Of a DNA stretch of 64,000 bases, positions 10,768 to 23,248 are shown in pieces; within the stretch, counting starts at the first letter, position 1; every line of letters starts with the position of its first letter. This DNA comes from Tubulanus polymorphus. Its lineage: Eukaryota > Nemertea > Palaeonemertea > Tubulaniformes > Tubulanidae. The stretch is from positions 1 through 64,000 of the forward strand of contig NW_027437450.1 in the NCBI RefSeq assembly GCF_964204645.1, read 5' to 3'. The notes below the pieces were generated by a model, which was not told the origin of the DNA, ran no database searches, and worked only from the letters and a program-made list of their open reading frames with translations. Made by a program: the position numbers and the translations under genes.

Positions 10768-11455
10768 CCTCTCCGTCTCCGTCTCCGTCTCCGTCTCCGT
10801 CTCCGTCTCCTTCTCCCTCTCCCTCTCCTTCTCCCTCTCCCTCTCCCTCTCCGTCTCCGTCTCCGTCTCCGTCTCCGTCTCCGTCTCCGTCTCCGTCTCC
10901 TTCTCCCTCTCCCTCTCCCTCTCCCTCTCCCTCTCCCTCTCCCTCTCCCTCTCCGTCTCCGTCTCCGTCTCCGTCTCCGTCCAGAGGCGGATCCAGACCG
11001 TATTAGCCGTATTGCCCAATACGGTCTAGAATTTTTAAGTGCCCTTCGAAATTTCACCGGCAATATTTTTAAAGGCATTATTTCAGCAACCGCTCATTCC
11101 GTGTCCGGGTCGTTTATTCTGAATTGCTCTGAAGAAGCCCTCTAAAAGCCTTTAAATGGTACCATATTTTCAAAATTTTCTGGGGGAGGGCCACCATACC
11201 CCCTTCGAAGGACTTCGCGCCTTCGGCACTCGCATTGACCTGGATACTGGGTGTGCCCTAAGATCAGAAAGGTGCCCTTAAATTTTCTTCCAATACTGTC
11301 TACCCATCCCCCTGGATCCGCCCCTGCCGTCTCCGTCTCCCTCTCCGTCTCCGTCTCCGTCTCCCTCTCCGTCTCCCTCTCCCTCTCCCTCTCCCTCTCC
11401 CGCTCCCTCTCCCTCTCCCTCTCCCTCTCCATCTCCCTCTCCCTCTCTCTCTCTA
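10768..11455. repeat. (TCTCCG/TCTCCC)n microsatellite split by a MITE
   Basis: Hexamer arrays at 10,768-10,981 and 11,327-11,455. The block 2 counterpart is only about 40 bp (26,155-26,193) and has no insertion. Long arginine, serine or glutamate ORFs here are products of the repeat. Confidence 0.9.
10982..11326. mobile_element. Non-autonomous hAT-like MITE inside the microsatellite
   Basis: The terminal inverted repeats are CAGAGGCGGATCCAG (10982-10996) and CTGGATCCGCCCCTG (11312-11326), 15 bp with one mismatch. They have the CAGNGGCGGATCCAG form seen in animal hAT elements. A subterminal 10-bp hairpin (agaccgtatt / aatacggtct) lies at 10,995-11,028. No transposase ORF. The target-site duplication cannot be read because both flanks are the same hexamer repeat. 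Confidence 0.75.
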
Positions 11456-11671
11456 GCATTCATATGCTATTGGATGGTCGTCCAGGTCGTGAGTACCGGT
11501 ATATAACTTTCTACTGGTGGTGAAAAATATTGCAGCTTTCGTTTAAAGTGGAAGTTTTGGGTCACGCCGTGTATTTGTTAAGCTCTCTGTCTGTATAACA
11601 GTGGCTGCAGCGGCGGCTCACCTGACTATATTTCACATGCAGACAGGATACCACGCTGGAGACCAGTCGAC

Positions 11672-13039
11672 ATGAAACTAACATTTCCATCGCCGCCGCT
11701 GTTGATGTCACTGCCGCTGCTTATCGTGTTGTTCAGGTTTCCTGTCGCACTAGGTACGTTCACAACAAACAAAAATGCAAAAATGCAAATTAAAAAAGAA
11801 TAAAAAATAATAATTCAAAAGAATTTAAAGGATAAAATACAAAACTAATTTGTAGATAGTGGGTTTTTATCTTATTGGCATAACAGGTCTTCACGTGAAC
11901 ACTTAGTCTATTTGATACTTGCCATATAATAACAACGTACGGAAAAACAGAAAGTTCACGAACTTGCAGGGTCTGTCATTGTCCGTGTTTGATCATCAAT
12001 ATGACTTCGTTACCCGTAACAGTACACGACTGTTAGACCTCTTTCCTTGAGAGGACACTAACTAAAATGTATTCTTCCAGACTTCCTATTGTAAAAACGA
12101 CTATCCGTTCTCAATTTCAGGTGCAAAGACAAACGAGGAGGCGCCGCATCGCGCTCAAGTATTGATCCTAGGCGCAGGCGCTGCCGGTAATTCAGCCACT
12201 AAATATATACACGATCACGGAGTCAAAGACTTCGTTATCATTGACGCCGAGAACCGAATCGGGGGCAGAGTGAAAGCTTCCGAGTTCGGTGGTAAGATAG
12301 TCGACCCGCTGTGGGATTTGGCCAAAAATTTGACGACTCTATCTCAACGAAACGATAACGCGGGTTAGTTATGACGGTCAAGGTGTCAAGGTCAAGACTA
12401 AGTCCGGAACGACCTTCAGCGGTGACTACGCGATCTGTACGTTCAGTATCGGAGTCATGCAAAGCGACGCCGTCAAATTCGTACCCAGATTTCCCGAAAA
12501 TAAGCAAATGGCATTTAACGATGGGAACCTACACGAAAATATTCATGCGATTTAACGCCTCTGCGCAACGATTCTGGGACGATGAAGAATATATTCTGTA
12601 CGCACATCCGACAAGAGGTTACTACGCGATGTGGCAGAATCTGGAAGCCGTAGGTCTCCATCCGGCTGGTACGAATATACTTCTAGTATCTGTATTCGAC
12701 GACGAGGCCGATCGAGTATCCCGTCTGCCCGTAGCGACTGTTAAAGCTGAGTTAACCGCCGTATTGAGAAGCATGTACGGAGCGCAGGTGCCCGAACCCG
12801 TTGAGATCCTGGTACACGACTGGCATACTAGCCCTCTCTATTACGGCTCCTTCTCCAACTGGCCCCCGTGGATGTCCGCTGATACGCACGCTCTGATGGG
12901 CGCTTCTTTAAATCATACGTTGTATTTCGCGGGTGAAGCGTACTCGGCCGGATATTATGGTTATCTTCACGGAGCCATGCATTCCGGAAACCAGACAGCG
13001 CAACAGATCATCTCCTCAATGGGACTAAAATCAGCGTGA
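11672..13039 (+). pseudogene. Secreted flavin polyamine-oxidase-like gene, broken copy 1
   Basis: Exon 1 (11672-11753) encodes a hydrophobic signal peptide beginning MKLTFPSPP. The donor gtacgt at 11754 and acceptor tttcag at 12118-12120 lead into a second exon. That exon has the FAD Rossmann motif (LGAGAAG) and the ENRIGGRV motif of the amine oxidase family. The C-terminal FAD motif is also intact (LYFAGEAYSAGYYGYLHGA). Compared with the block 2 copy, a 36-bp stretch and a roughly 405-bp stretch are deleted near 12,304 and 12,336. A TAG follows at 12366-12368, and a further 8-bp loss lies near 12,516. The middle of the protein, including much of the substrate domain, is gone. Active relatives oxidise spermine or spermidine with FAD and release hydrogen peroxide. 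This copy should not make an active enzyme. Confidence 0.85.
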
Positions 13040-13912
13040 ACCTCCAACTCTGACACAACTTATCACATTCTCACATTCCTATTCATATTCTATTCAGTAA
13101 ATCTAAAGGTGAATTAAGAAACCCTAGTTTTTTGTTATTTATTTATGAATTCTAGTATTTGTCGAGAGGCAACTTCCGAGCGCTAGTGAGCTGTCAATCA
13201 AACTACACATTATAGTTTTTCTACATCAATTCAAAAATTGATAATTTCCTTAGAAGTGTGATTGCCTTGGCTTGACATAGGTTTTTGAGAAGAATCAATT
13301 GAACTTGAACTGATCTTAACCTTTCGGAAAGTTGCCGCGCATGCGCAGTGGTTTCCGCCGCATCAATACGGTCACAGGCAAAAGCGAAGCCGTTTCATCC
13401 CTTGTTATTTTAATATAGTAAGGCGTCGCGCCCGCTGATACTGATCCTTAACAGCTAATTGTTTATCGAAACTCTACAGTGGATAAATAAACAACATCAA
13501 CAAGAGGTATTTCTGTGATATTTTGAATTTATTTGCAGTTTAAATTTAGCGCCATTCTCGCGAGATTATCAACAACCCGGAAGTAAAATCCAAGCCAGTT
13601 TACAAGCCCCTGTGGTAGAAGCTGCTCGCGAGCAACAAATTGTTGTGAAAAGGAAACTTAGTTTAGGTTTATATATCGAGCTTAGTTTTAAACAGATGTA
13701 CCCTCATTACAGCAGAAATAGGCTCTATAACTTGTGATGAGTGATTCGTGTTTGAATCCGAGTTAAACAATGAAAATTTTGATTGATTTCGTTGATCGAA
13801 ATGGGTATGAATCCTTTTGTTCGCAGTTCTGCGCGAACTGCATTATAACATATTTATATATCTATCTAAAACTGAGTGTTATGTTATGTTATAATTTCAA
13901 TGTAAATAAAGA
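13040..13912. other. Downstream flank of oxidase copy 1; no gene
   Basis: Contains 3' flanking sequence shared with block 2 up to about 13,170 (28,350 in block 2), then the CpG-rich repeat described separately. An ORF beginning near 13,770 runs into the TTA repeat and is not real. Confidence 0.5.
13350..13614. repeat. Dispersed TCTCGCGAGA element (inverted copy at 34,147-34,411)
   Basis: The sequence matches 34,147-34,411 as reverse complement over about 265 bp with few differences. It contains TCTCGCGAGA at 13556-13565, and just outside it a perfect NRF1-like GCGCATGCGCA at 13337-13347. No gene body adjoins. Confidence 0.7.
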
Positions 13913-15281
<1,369 letters not shown>

Positions 15282-16505
15282 ATGAGAAACTTTACGTTAC
15301 CTCCGCTACCTCTGCCACCGCTGCCACCTCCGACGCGGCCGCCACCTCCGCCACGGCCACAACAGCCGCAGTTTATCCTGGCTTTCGTACATTTTCTCCG
15401 TGATTACGATGTTTATAGACGCATTGATTTCACTGAAGTATTGTTCCTGTATCCGCTGGGAAGCGTGCTCAACTTTCTGACGATCATTTTACTGATAAAG
15501 TGTCGCAAATATCAGTCGGTTCGTTACACGTTCCCTTATCTCATAACAATAGCGTTTTCGGATCAACTTGTCGTGTTGTTTGGTTTAAGAAAATTCGCTT
15601 ACATCATGGTAATAACTATAATCCATGGACTAGGATATTATCCGGAATGCAAGAGTTTTCCTAGGAGGATAAATGCCATCGCATCATGTCCATCGATTTA
15701 TCATTATTGGTATTATTTCTATCGTGTAATTGAACAGAATATTCCGATATGTTATATCGAGTATTTGCTTAAAAGTCAAGCGATCACTGTGTCTAATTAT
15801 ATCATCGTTGTGATTTCTATCGAGAGATTTCTCTCCGTTCGTTTTCCATTTTTCCACATGAAACATTTCACAGTAACTCGCCGTAGATATGCCGTAATAA
15901 TTGTAATCGTTTTTGCACTAATTTTGAACTTGGATTTACCGATATCTAATCGAATTAGGGTATCAAATATTGGCTACTTCAAGTTCTTATGTGGTGGTGG
16001 TTATCCAGACAACACCCTCATAATTCGTACATACAGATCTGTTGCGGTATTTATTCGTGATATAGTCCCGACTTTAATTGTAGTAACAACATCAGTGGCA
16101 ACTGCTAGAATTCGCCGTGGAGGTAAAACACGTATTGACGCCTCAGATGGCAACAGTCGTCATAAAACTGAAACCAGTAAAACACTTCTACTAATAGTTC
16201 TTGTTTATCTGGTGCTAGTAATGCCATACGCTATATGTGACTGTTGGCACAAGTTGCAACAGTTGATTATCTCGTTAGTGCGTCGAATTAATGGCTTCAG
16301 AATCACTGAATATAAAAACCCAATCCTCCACTTCTATTCAATGATGCTGTGGCCATTTTTAACCAAGTTGTTCACGATTCCTCGACAGAGCGTTTTCTGC
16401 GTGAATTTCTTTATATACGTTACAACGTTGAGAGTTTTCCGACACAAACTTGTCGGTGTTTTCCGCTGTAACTGTCGCCGAACGATTCCGAGTCAGTCCC
16501 AGTAG
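15282..16505 (+). CDS. Class A orphan GPCR with proline-rich N-terminus, copy 1
   Basis: A single-exon 407-residue receptor. The N-terminus is extracellular, with an NFT glycosylation site and a run of PPLP/PPPP up to about residue 28. TM1 is about 53-74 with the conserved N (LNFL). TM2 is about 84-103 with D94. TM3 ends in ERF (181-183) in place of DRY. TM5-TM6 are separated by a basic third loop, and TM7 has NFFIY in place of NPxxY. The pattern is closest to the expanded FMRFamide-receptor-like or orphan receptors of lophotrochozoans; ligand unknown. The start at 15,282 is the first ATG and is preserved in both other copies. The TAG stop falls inside a tRNA-like repeat that abuts the gene. 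It differs from the copy at 35,356 by only a few residues (for example F versus L and K versus R near TM1). Confidence 0.88.
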   Translation: MRNFTLPPLPLPPLPPPTRPPPPPRPQQPQFILAFVHFLRDYDVYRRIDFTEVLFLYPLGSVLNFLTIILLIKCRKYQSVRYTFPYLITIAFSDQLVVLFGLRKFAYIMVITIIHGLGYYPECKSFPRRINAIASCPSIYHYWYYFYRVIEQNIPICYIEYLLKSQAITVSNYIIVVISIERFLSVRFPFFHMKHFTVTRRRYAVIIVIVFALILNLDLPISNRIRVSNIGYFKFLCGGGYPDNTLIIRTYRSVAVFIRDIVPTLIVVTTSVATARIRRGGKTRIDASDGNSRHKTETSKTLLLIVLVYLVLVMPYAICDCWHKLQQLIISLVRRINGFRITEYKNPILHFYSMMLWPFLTKLFTIPRQSVFCVNFFIYVTTLRVFRHKLVGVFRCNCRRTIPSQSQ

Positions 16506-16670
16506 TTCAGTTAGTTCAATGAATGCGTGATGCTGTTTTATTCGCTATCATTCAGTGCTGAGTGACAAGCGGGTTCGAGTCCTGCTGACTCCTTGAGGTG
16601 TACTTGGCCTTGGTCCTTCCGTGAGAATAAATCGTGGTCAATAAAAACCCCAACAGGTTTTCTGTTGGGT
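16503..16670 (+). repeat. tRNA-derived SINE-like element abutting the GPCR stop
   Basis: TAGTTCAGTTAG at 16503-16514 resembles a pol III A box and perfect GGTTCGAGTCC at 16572-16582 is a B box. Two AATAAA follow (16626-16631, 16640-16645), then a hairpin CCCAACAG/CTGTTGGG at 16649-16669. Copies lie at 36,577-36,744 and, with a mutated B box, at 30,150-30,240. The far end of the element is not certain. Confidence 0.5.
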
Positions 16671-17499
16671 GAAGGTAAGCCCAGATCCGAACGACGTAAT
16701 GCTGTATAAACGATATTTTGTACGACTAAAAATATACCGGTACCCGTGTACCAATAATCAATTTTCTTCGCTTGATATTTAATGTTGCGATGATAGAAAT
16801 TTTAATGAGAAAACTAACTAAGTTTTATTGAAGCCTTGAACGATAGAATACATTGCTTAATATTGTCGATAATGTTAACTGACCGACAATGTTAAGACCG
16901 GGAAGATGGGATACCAGGATTCAAATGCATCTGTATTCAGATTTCACTGGCCACGTTTTGGAAGTAGATTATCGATATTCAATGCCGTCCTTATTGCCAT
17001 CGAAATTCATTTTAAAGAAAACACCAGGTTGAAAATGACTAATTACAAAAAGTCAGTTTCTATGATACTATTTTGATGTAACACCACCGACAACACCGTA
17101 TCAGACTTTAGTGATTATCGGTTCGAATGATCGAATGTTGATTCCCAGAAGTCGTAGCCCAGAATGCCGTTCCACAGAGTTCCACGAGTTGAAATTAGTT
17201 CATTTTCAATGAAACTCGGAGTCAAATCTTAACTCAAAACAGTACTGTGGAACTGGGTTCGTTAACAAGAAGTAGATTCAACCACTCATAAGACAGTGGC
17301 GCCATCTGACGATTAAGTTATGTGACTACTTCATTGTTTAAACTAGATCCCTTGTTAGATGATATTACTATTATCATTATTACTATTACTGAGTCTACTG
17401 TCGAACTGAGTCTACTGTCGAACTGTGTCTACTGTCGAACTGAGTCTACTGTCCAGAAAAAGTTGATATTTGACATGTAGGCCTACTTAGAATCGACGG
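16671..17499. other. Spacer between GPCRs with a short tandem repeat
   Basis: Duplicated at 36,745-37,572. Contains an 18-bp unit (gagtctactgtcgaactg) repeated about 3.5 times at 17,391-17,453, matched at 37,464-37,526. No gene seen. Confidence 0.6.
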
Positions 17500-18034
17500 T
17501 TATTTGTCTGAATTTCTACAGCGGATTTTCGCACAGAAATATTCGCGAATTTCTCGTCCTAGTAAAAGATATATGTAGAAATTGACCGCGTAGCTACAAA
17601 CATGGATTTGATTGAAAATGTCATAAAGAAATTCTCGCTGTTCCGGCGAGACTCGTAAAAATGCGGTGATAGTGGTTGGAAGCGTGAACACCGCAAATGC
17701 CAGCGAAACTGTTACGAGCATTATTGTCGTACGTTTTGATCTCGTAGTTTTCTGATCGGACGAAACCAATTTTCGAACCTCTAAATAACTGAACTGTTAT
17801 AGCGGAATTTGATGTTAGAATGAAAAATAACGGTACGATATGAATGTGAACGACAGTTACGGTGAAAACGATCATTTGGTCGGAGAGTTCGTAGTAACAT
17901 CCACTAAACTGGTCGGAAACGTACATCGACAAAATAGGTGTGAGGTATAGGACCAGTACATTCACTGCGATAATTATGAATATAACAAATCTAGCGAATT
18001 TAGGTGTACATATCAAACGAGATGTGAACGGCAA
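17500..18034 (-). pseudogene. 5'-truncated class A GPCR remnant (copy 2)
   Basis: From 18,034 downward the frame matches the intact receptor at 49,125-50,081 from the TM3-TM4 loop (PFTSRLICTPKFARF) through TM5. A one-base insertion near 17,768, in the third loop just after FRGSK, then moves the TM6-TM7 part (17,769-17,500) into another frame. TM1-TM3 are missing at the same breakpoint as the other remnants. The frameshift is shared with the copy at 37,573-38,107, so it predates that duplication. Confidence 0.87.
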
Positions 18035-19010
18035 GAAATGACGTATTTCGGTCTCAGAAAGGTCATTATCCGATTTTTCTTATGATACTGGGCCTTTTGG
18101 CGATACATATAATAATAATACTATTAATAGTAATAATAATTTATTCAGCATAAAATCCATATAAAATATGCTCATTGGCTTTACATCATATATAAAAAGA
18201 GAACATAGAAGCAGAGAAAACTAAAACGAATTTAGTTAAAAGCTTTCGATGGGTTTTGAACTTAGATTTAACATCGATTGAGGGATTAGATTCAATTTGA
18301 CTAGGTAAAGTATTTCAGAGTACTGAGGCAGAGTACAGGAAACATTGAGGAAATTTGATCGATGCATCTTCGAAATTTCCATTGAAAACTTGATTTCTGG
18401 GAACAACGTGGCCACAAGTCGGCCATCTTGAATTGTGTGTGTAAAGATACCTATATCAACTGAATATCAAGACAATCCACCAAAGCGTCTACAAAACTTC
18501 CCAAATTGACTGGATTCCGTCTACAGATGAACGAACAGTAACGAAAAGTGAACGCAATTTCCCGCTTGGACTTTTAAGTCCCTAATGGACTAAAAAGCGA
18601 TGTATTTAATTTTGAACTCCTTCCACCCTCTTCGCTCGCATCTCCCCCTTTAAACAGCATAAAGATCGCCAAAAACACACGAATGAAGATTAGTTGAATG
18701 TTGAAAGGGGGTATGACGATAGGGATTTCAATTTTGTAACATATTTCTATAGAACATTGATTTCAACATCAAAATCGTTGACGTTGCACAATATATAAAA
18801 TAGCATATACTTTTGCAGCGAACTTCGATATTTCATCACCTGTTCTGCTTGGGATTGGAATTTTCGAAAATAACAATGGTAAAAACTCTCGGAAGCTATA
18901 TTTGATTACCGGGTCTCGGTCGACTAGGTCTTTGATGAAATAACGCTATTATATTTGCACCCAAACAGTCTGTTAAAATACGCAACGTTATTTACAGACG
19001 GTACATTTTG
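18035..19010. other. Spacer upstream of A2 promoter; no gene
   Basis: Counterpart of 600-2,870 but lacking the roughly 1.1-kb segment that holds the TCTCGCGAGA element; the join lies at about 18,300. Confidence 0.5.
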
Positions 19011-19084
19011 TATATAACCACAAGCATCAGAGGCGCAGACGACATCGAATCAACAGCGACGTGAACAGTCATCAAACCGTAAGT
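19011..19084 (+). promoter_or_regulatory. TATA box and non-coding first exon of peptide gene A2
   Basis: TATATAA at 19011-19017, conserved leader, donor gtaagt at 19079-19084. Confidence 0.65.
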
Positions 19085-20874
19085 AATGAATCAGGGAGGA
19101 AAAGTTTGCAGAAAATTGTTCAAGCGAATGATTTGGTTTAATTTATTTCGGTGACTTCGTGTGTCCAATGAAGACCACAACAATATTCCAAGACCATAAC
19201 CGTTCTTTTTGCGCATATTAAAGCTTTTCTAGAATCTGGGCACTGTTGGGCTCGTCACAAAAAAATAATTGTGAATGATTGAGAGAGCATCTCAACATTT
19301 CGATAGTTTTTTTTCAATTAGAATAACTCGCGGAGGGGGTTGGGATTGGGGGGGGGGGGGGGGTTAAGGTTTACCGCGGTATGATCACGACTACCGAATA
19401 TCGAGCATTACTATATGTTTTGAGTATTAATCAAAAAGCTGCTTGTTCGGAAAAACATGCACTCTTTGTAAGCTCTTTGTTCACTTTGTAATCATGCACT
19501 CTTTACGAGAAATTTGTAGAGGCGTTTTTGTTTATAAAGTCTCTTAGAGTTTAAAAGCTTTTAACAGATTTCTTTCATGATTTTTCAATTAAAAGTTGTG
19601 ATCAAGATACATTCATCAGAGCTTATCTTTGAATGTGGTCTTGGACATGTGTCTGATCAAAGTGGGTTGGGGGTAAAAAGAATAAAGACAGTTATACTAA
19701 TTGATGCGTCAACTATTGAAATCTTGGAAGACTACCATAGTCATTGGGTTGGTGCGCGAGCTAATACGGGGTCACTAACGACTGGGATTGGCTACGAATG
19801 TCGTGATTGTGTAATTCACGGAGCCTCCCCTGTTGCGTGAAATCATCGATATGTGGTCGGTGAGATCGAATTCAGTAAATGATTTGGGAAAATACCATTA
19901 TGTAGAAAAAGTAGGACCGTTTTGAGGCCGCTTCGAGCTTTATTGAGGGGGAGTTCTATTTCATGAAAAAGACACCTTTTCACCAAGAAAAATAACACTT
20001 ACCTTAATACCATAAGCGGAGATCTTGAAACGATTTTCTGAGTACTTGAATAAATCATTTGTGAATGGATTCTTTTCACTTTTTTTTCATTTTCCAAAAT
20101 AAAACGTGAAAATTGTAAACAAATTTTGACGAAAAAGATCTTGACCCGAATTTTTTTTCACACTGACTTTTGAAGGGCACAATGAAAATTTTAGGGTTCG
20201 TTCACTACCACTGAACACCCTCGATACACGGGAAACACCCGTAACACGGTCTCTTCTCTACGTCTGAACCATCCTCGCTTGCCAGGGTTTGATTGCCTCA
20301 CGGCTTAGGGGCCACCAGTCTTGGATTAAGCCAATGATATGCGATGGTTTTCACCGGCAGATTCGCTACGCATCCCTGATTGGGTACATAGACTGGTGGC
20401 CGCTTAGCGGTTCGACGGTTCCTGGCTGGCAAGAGCGCACTTTTAATAACAATAACGATTTCACGCGGGGACAATACATATCTCAGTTATCTGTCGGTTA
20501 TTGATAAATGCCAAAACACCGAAGTGGTACCTGCAGCGAGTGAGGGTGACATCTGAGACCCATTTCGCTTTTTCATATGATAGATTATTCAATGATTCGA
20601 CTGGCGTGTTTCAGTGGGTTTAGGCATCGGAAAACGAATGAAATATCCAAACGTTTGATTTTACAATATTTTGTATTTATGAACATCATTATCATTATTA
20701 AATATCTTAATCGCCTTTGCGGCCGATCACATGTGCGTTCATTATAGGAATCGGGCCTTAAACAGGGTGAATATAGGTTGCCGTAGAATTCGCCAGTTAA
20801 TTTCTTAATGATTCAAATAGGTATCATTTGATTTAGTGAAAAGTTATTGAACGCTATCACCACGATGAAGTCGA

Positions 20875-21684
20875 TCATTGCATTATTATGTAAGTAATTC
20901 GTTATAATACTGTAATTCCATGAGTAACTCACAACTTTTTCACGATATACAATGGATGGATTTTCCCTAATTTTATGTTTGTTTTTCAAGTCGTAGCGGT
21001 TGTTGGTGTCGCATTTGCGCGTTACACGGTCGAACAGTACCAGACAATGTGTAGTCAACATTGCGATAGAGAATCGGGAAGGGTCACCGACCTGACTGAG
21101 AGAGCAAGGCTTTTACAAACTTGTAAAAGGTAAGTTAAATTTTCTAGTGATCAGTAAAATATTCTTGCCGTATAATCACTCAGCGTGTTCATCCTACGTG
21201 CGCGGGCGGCAACCAAACCCCGGCAAGCGAGGGTATGCTGTACCTAGAGGTACGTATAGATCCAATAGCTAAATGATGTCCAGATATCGTTTTGAATCTC
21301 GTCCAGGTTCAGCAGGTTATTTTCACAAAATCACGTCACTGAAAAAAAAAAATTGTAAGTGCCTAGTTCTGTAGCTAGGTGGCGAATTGGGGCCATTCAA
21401 GTTTCATCGAGATCCACACACCATAAACGAAGCTAAGCATCCGAACCAATAACGCGTCTATTGATATCTAGCTCTAGCTTAAATCTATATTTGGGGGAGG
21501 GACTCAAGTTGTAGAGGATGTTTGAATGAAAGAGATAACTGATCTTTGCATTTTCATTTTCAGCCATTGTCAGAAAACCGCAATGTGTTTAAGATCAAAG
21601 TGCGGCGGATCGATTCAATCTGTACAGGATGTGTGTTTTGTGAACTGCCAGCGTGCTGCTGCGCAAGCTTGCATGACTTCGTAA
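20875..21684 (+). CDS. Secreted cysteine-rich helical-hairpin-like peptide, gene A2
   Basis: Coding exons 20875-20899, 20991-21129 and 21564-21684, all with consensus splice sites and the same phases as A1. The 94-residue product keeps all nine cysteines. Differences from A1 are few: K to R before LLQTC, I to L after the fifth cysteine, and SAEDM to SVQDV before the seventh. Most sit between cysteines, in positions that a helical hairpin could expose. AATAAA at 21684-21689 overlaps the stop. Apparently functional. Confidence 0.85.
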
Positions 21685-22859
21685 ATAAACGTATTCTGCA
21701 AATCTAACACAATTGACAGCATGTTTCTCGTATATTTTGACTAGGGATGAATTTATGTTTTGAAATCCTCCAACAGTAGTTTGGAATGTTAGGGGTGAGA
21801 TGTTTCATCTGCCCGAAGCAGCCGAGGGCTCTGCTTCGTTGGCTGCCGGGTTGTTCCATATCGATAGAAAAATTGGATCGGTTGTCATTTTAACAAAAAT
21901 CGACTGCTCGGCTGTTTTGCATTCTCGTGTTTAACATTTTCAGGCGCCATGTTTTTTTTGCTACCCGCTGGGTCCGCATGGTTGGATTTTCTTTCATATA
22001 CCAATATCAAACACGCTGATATTCTTACCTTTAACTCCAGGTTAAAAGGGAAAAAAACCAACAACAACATAACCTTGTACTTACGTTAAAGTTTGACAAT
22101 TGCATGCGATCAATAATAGTTTTACCTGTACCTAAAGAAATTCTCAACTCAACAGTTGTTATTTTCACGATTAGTGTAAAAATATTTTTTTTTACAAACT
22201 GATAGAATAAGGTTCCTGATCGCTCCAGACAATTTTCAACTACATTCCAAAGTTATCGTACTGGTTTACTGATTTACAAGTGCGACTGAGCCAGAATTGT
22301 TCGCAATAAAGATACTCTAATTTACACTTGTTGTGCATTCGACTAGGATGACACAACTTCACGCGAGACATGACACAAAAAACATTGTTAAAAAAAGCTC
22401 AAAACGTTTTTCAGAATGTTTTTCGGCGTGCTTTTGATTAAGAATATCTATTGCATTTTGCAAAACGACCCGGCCGCTTAGGAGAAACAATGTATCATTT
22501 TCTAAGCCTAATGGTACGACTATGCTGGAGATATGCGAAATTGAAAGTATTTCGCTATTCCTCATAAAGAATGTCGGTCTTCAAGATGAGTTGAATGTAA
22601 TGAGGAGAGGATGACGATAGGGATTTCAATTTTGTAATATGTACGGTTTGATAAGATATTGATTTCAATATTTCATTCGGTTTTGTTTTTTAGAATATGA
22701 AATAAGTATATTTTCCGATGAAGTTTAATTTTCGCCACCTGCCCTGCTGATGATTCATATTTACGTACTTTCTCTTGAAAGTGGTATATGATTACCAGAT
22801 CGGTGGGTACGTTCTCCGGAGAGAGTATATTATTGATTTACACTCTAACAGTCATCAGA

Positions 22860-22908
22860 GGCGCAGACGACAGCGAACATACAGAACTTTGTACGTCCAG
22901 TAAAGTCT
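22860..22908 (+). promoter_or_regulatory. B2 non-coding first exon with lost donor
   Basis: The leader 'catcagaggcgcagacgac' is intact at about 22,853-22,871. The text then passes from GTACGTCC directly to 'agtaaagtctgtgg', deleting about 30 bp that include the gtaagt donor of B1. The GTACGT at about 22,891 may serve instead. Confidence 0.5.
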
Positions 22909-23248
22909 GTGGTTTAGCTACACGATCAAATATTTTCACAAACACAAGACCGTCAGATTATAAAAGCTTACCACCAACGATTGGGTAACTATCTAATGTT
23001 TTCGGAGGTTGAGGCTAGGAATATTTTCAAAAGCTATGTGCGGTACTTTTGTCTGAAATCATCGAAAACTGTATTTGAATGAGGACTGATGCAGCAACCG
23101 ACGCGGTCACATGACGTCACGTGTTTATTCTAAAAATAAGGCTTAAAATACGCTGATTGTAGGTTTTCATAGAAATTAGCAGTTTACTTCTTTATGATTT
23201 ATCGTTTGGTGTCACTGCAGATTTAACATATCGAACGCTATCACCACG

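Noticed and set aside
10716-11078. Long Arg-rich, Ser/Val-rich and Glu/Thr-rich ORFs
   Set aside because: They are translations of the TCTCCG/TCTCCC microsatellite in different frames.
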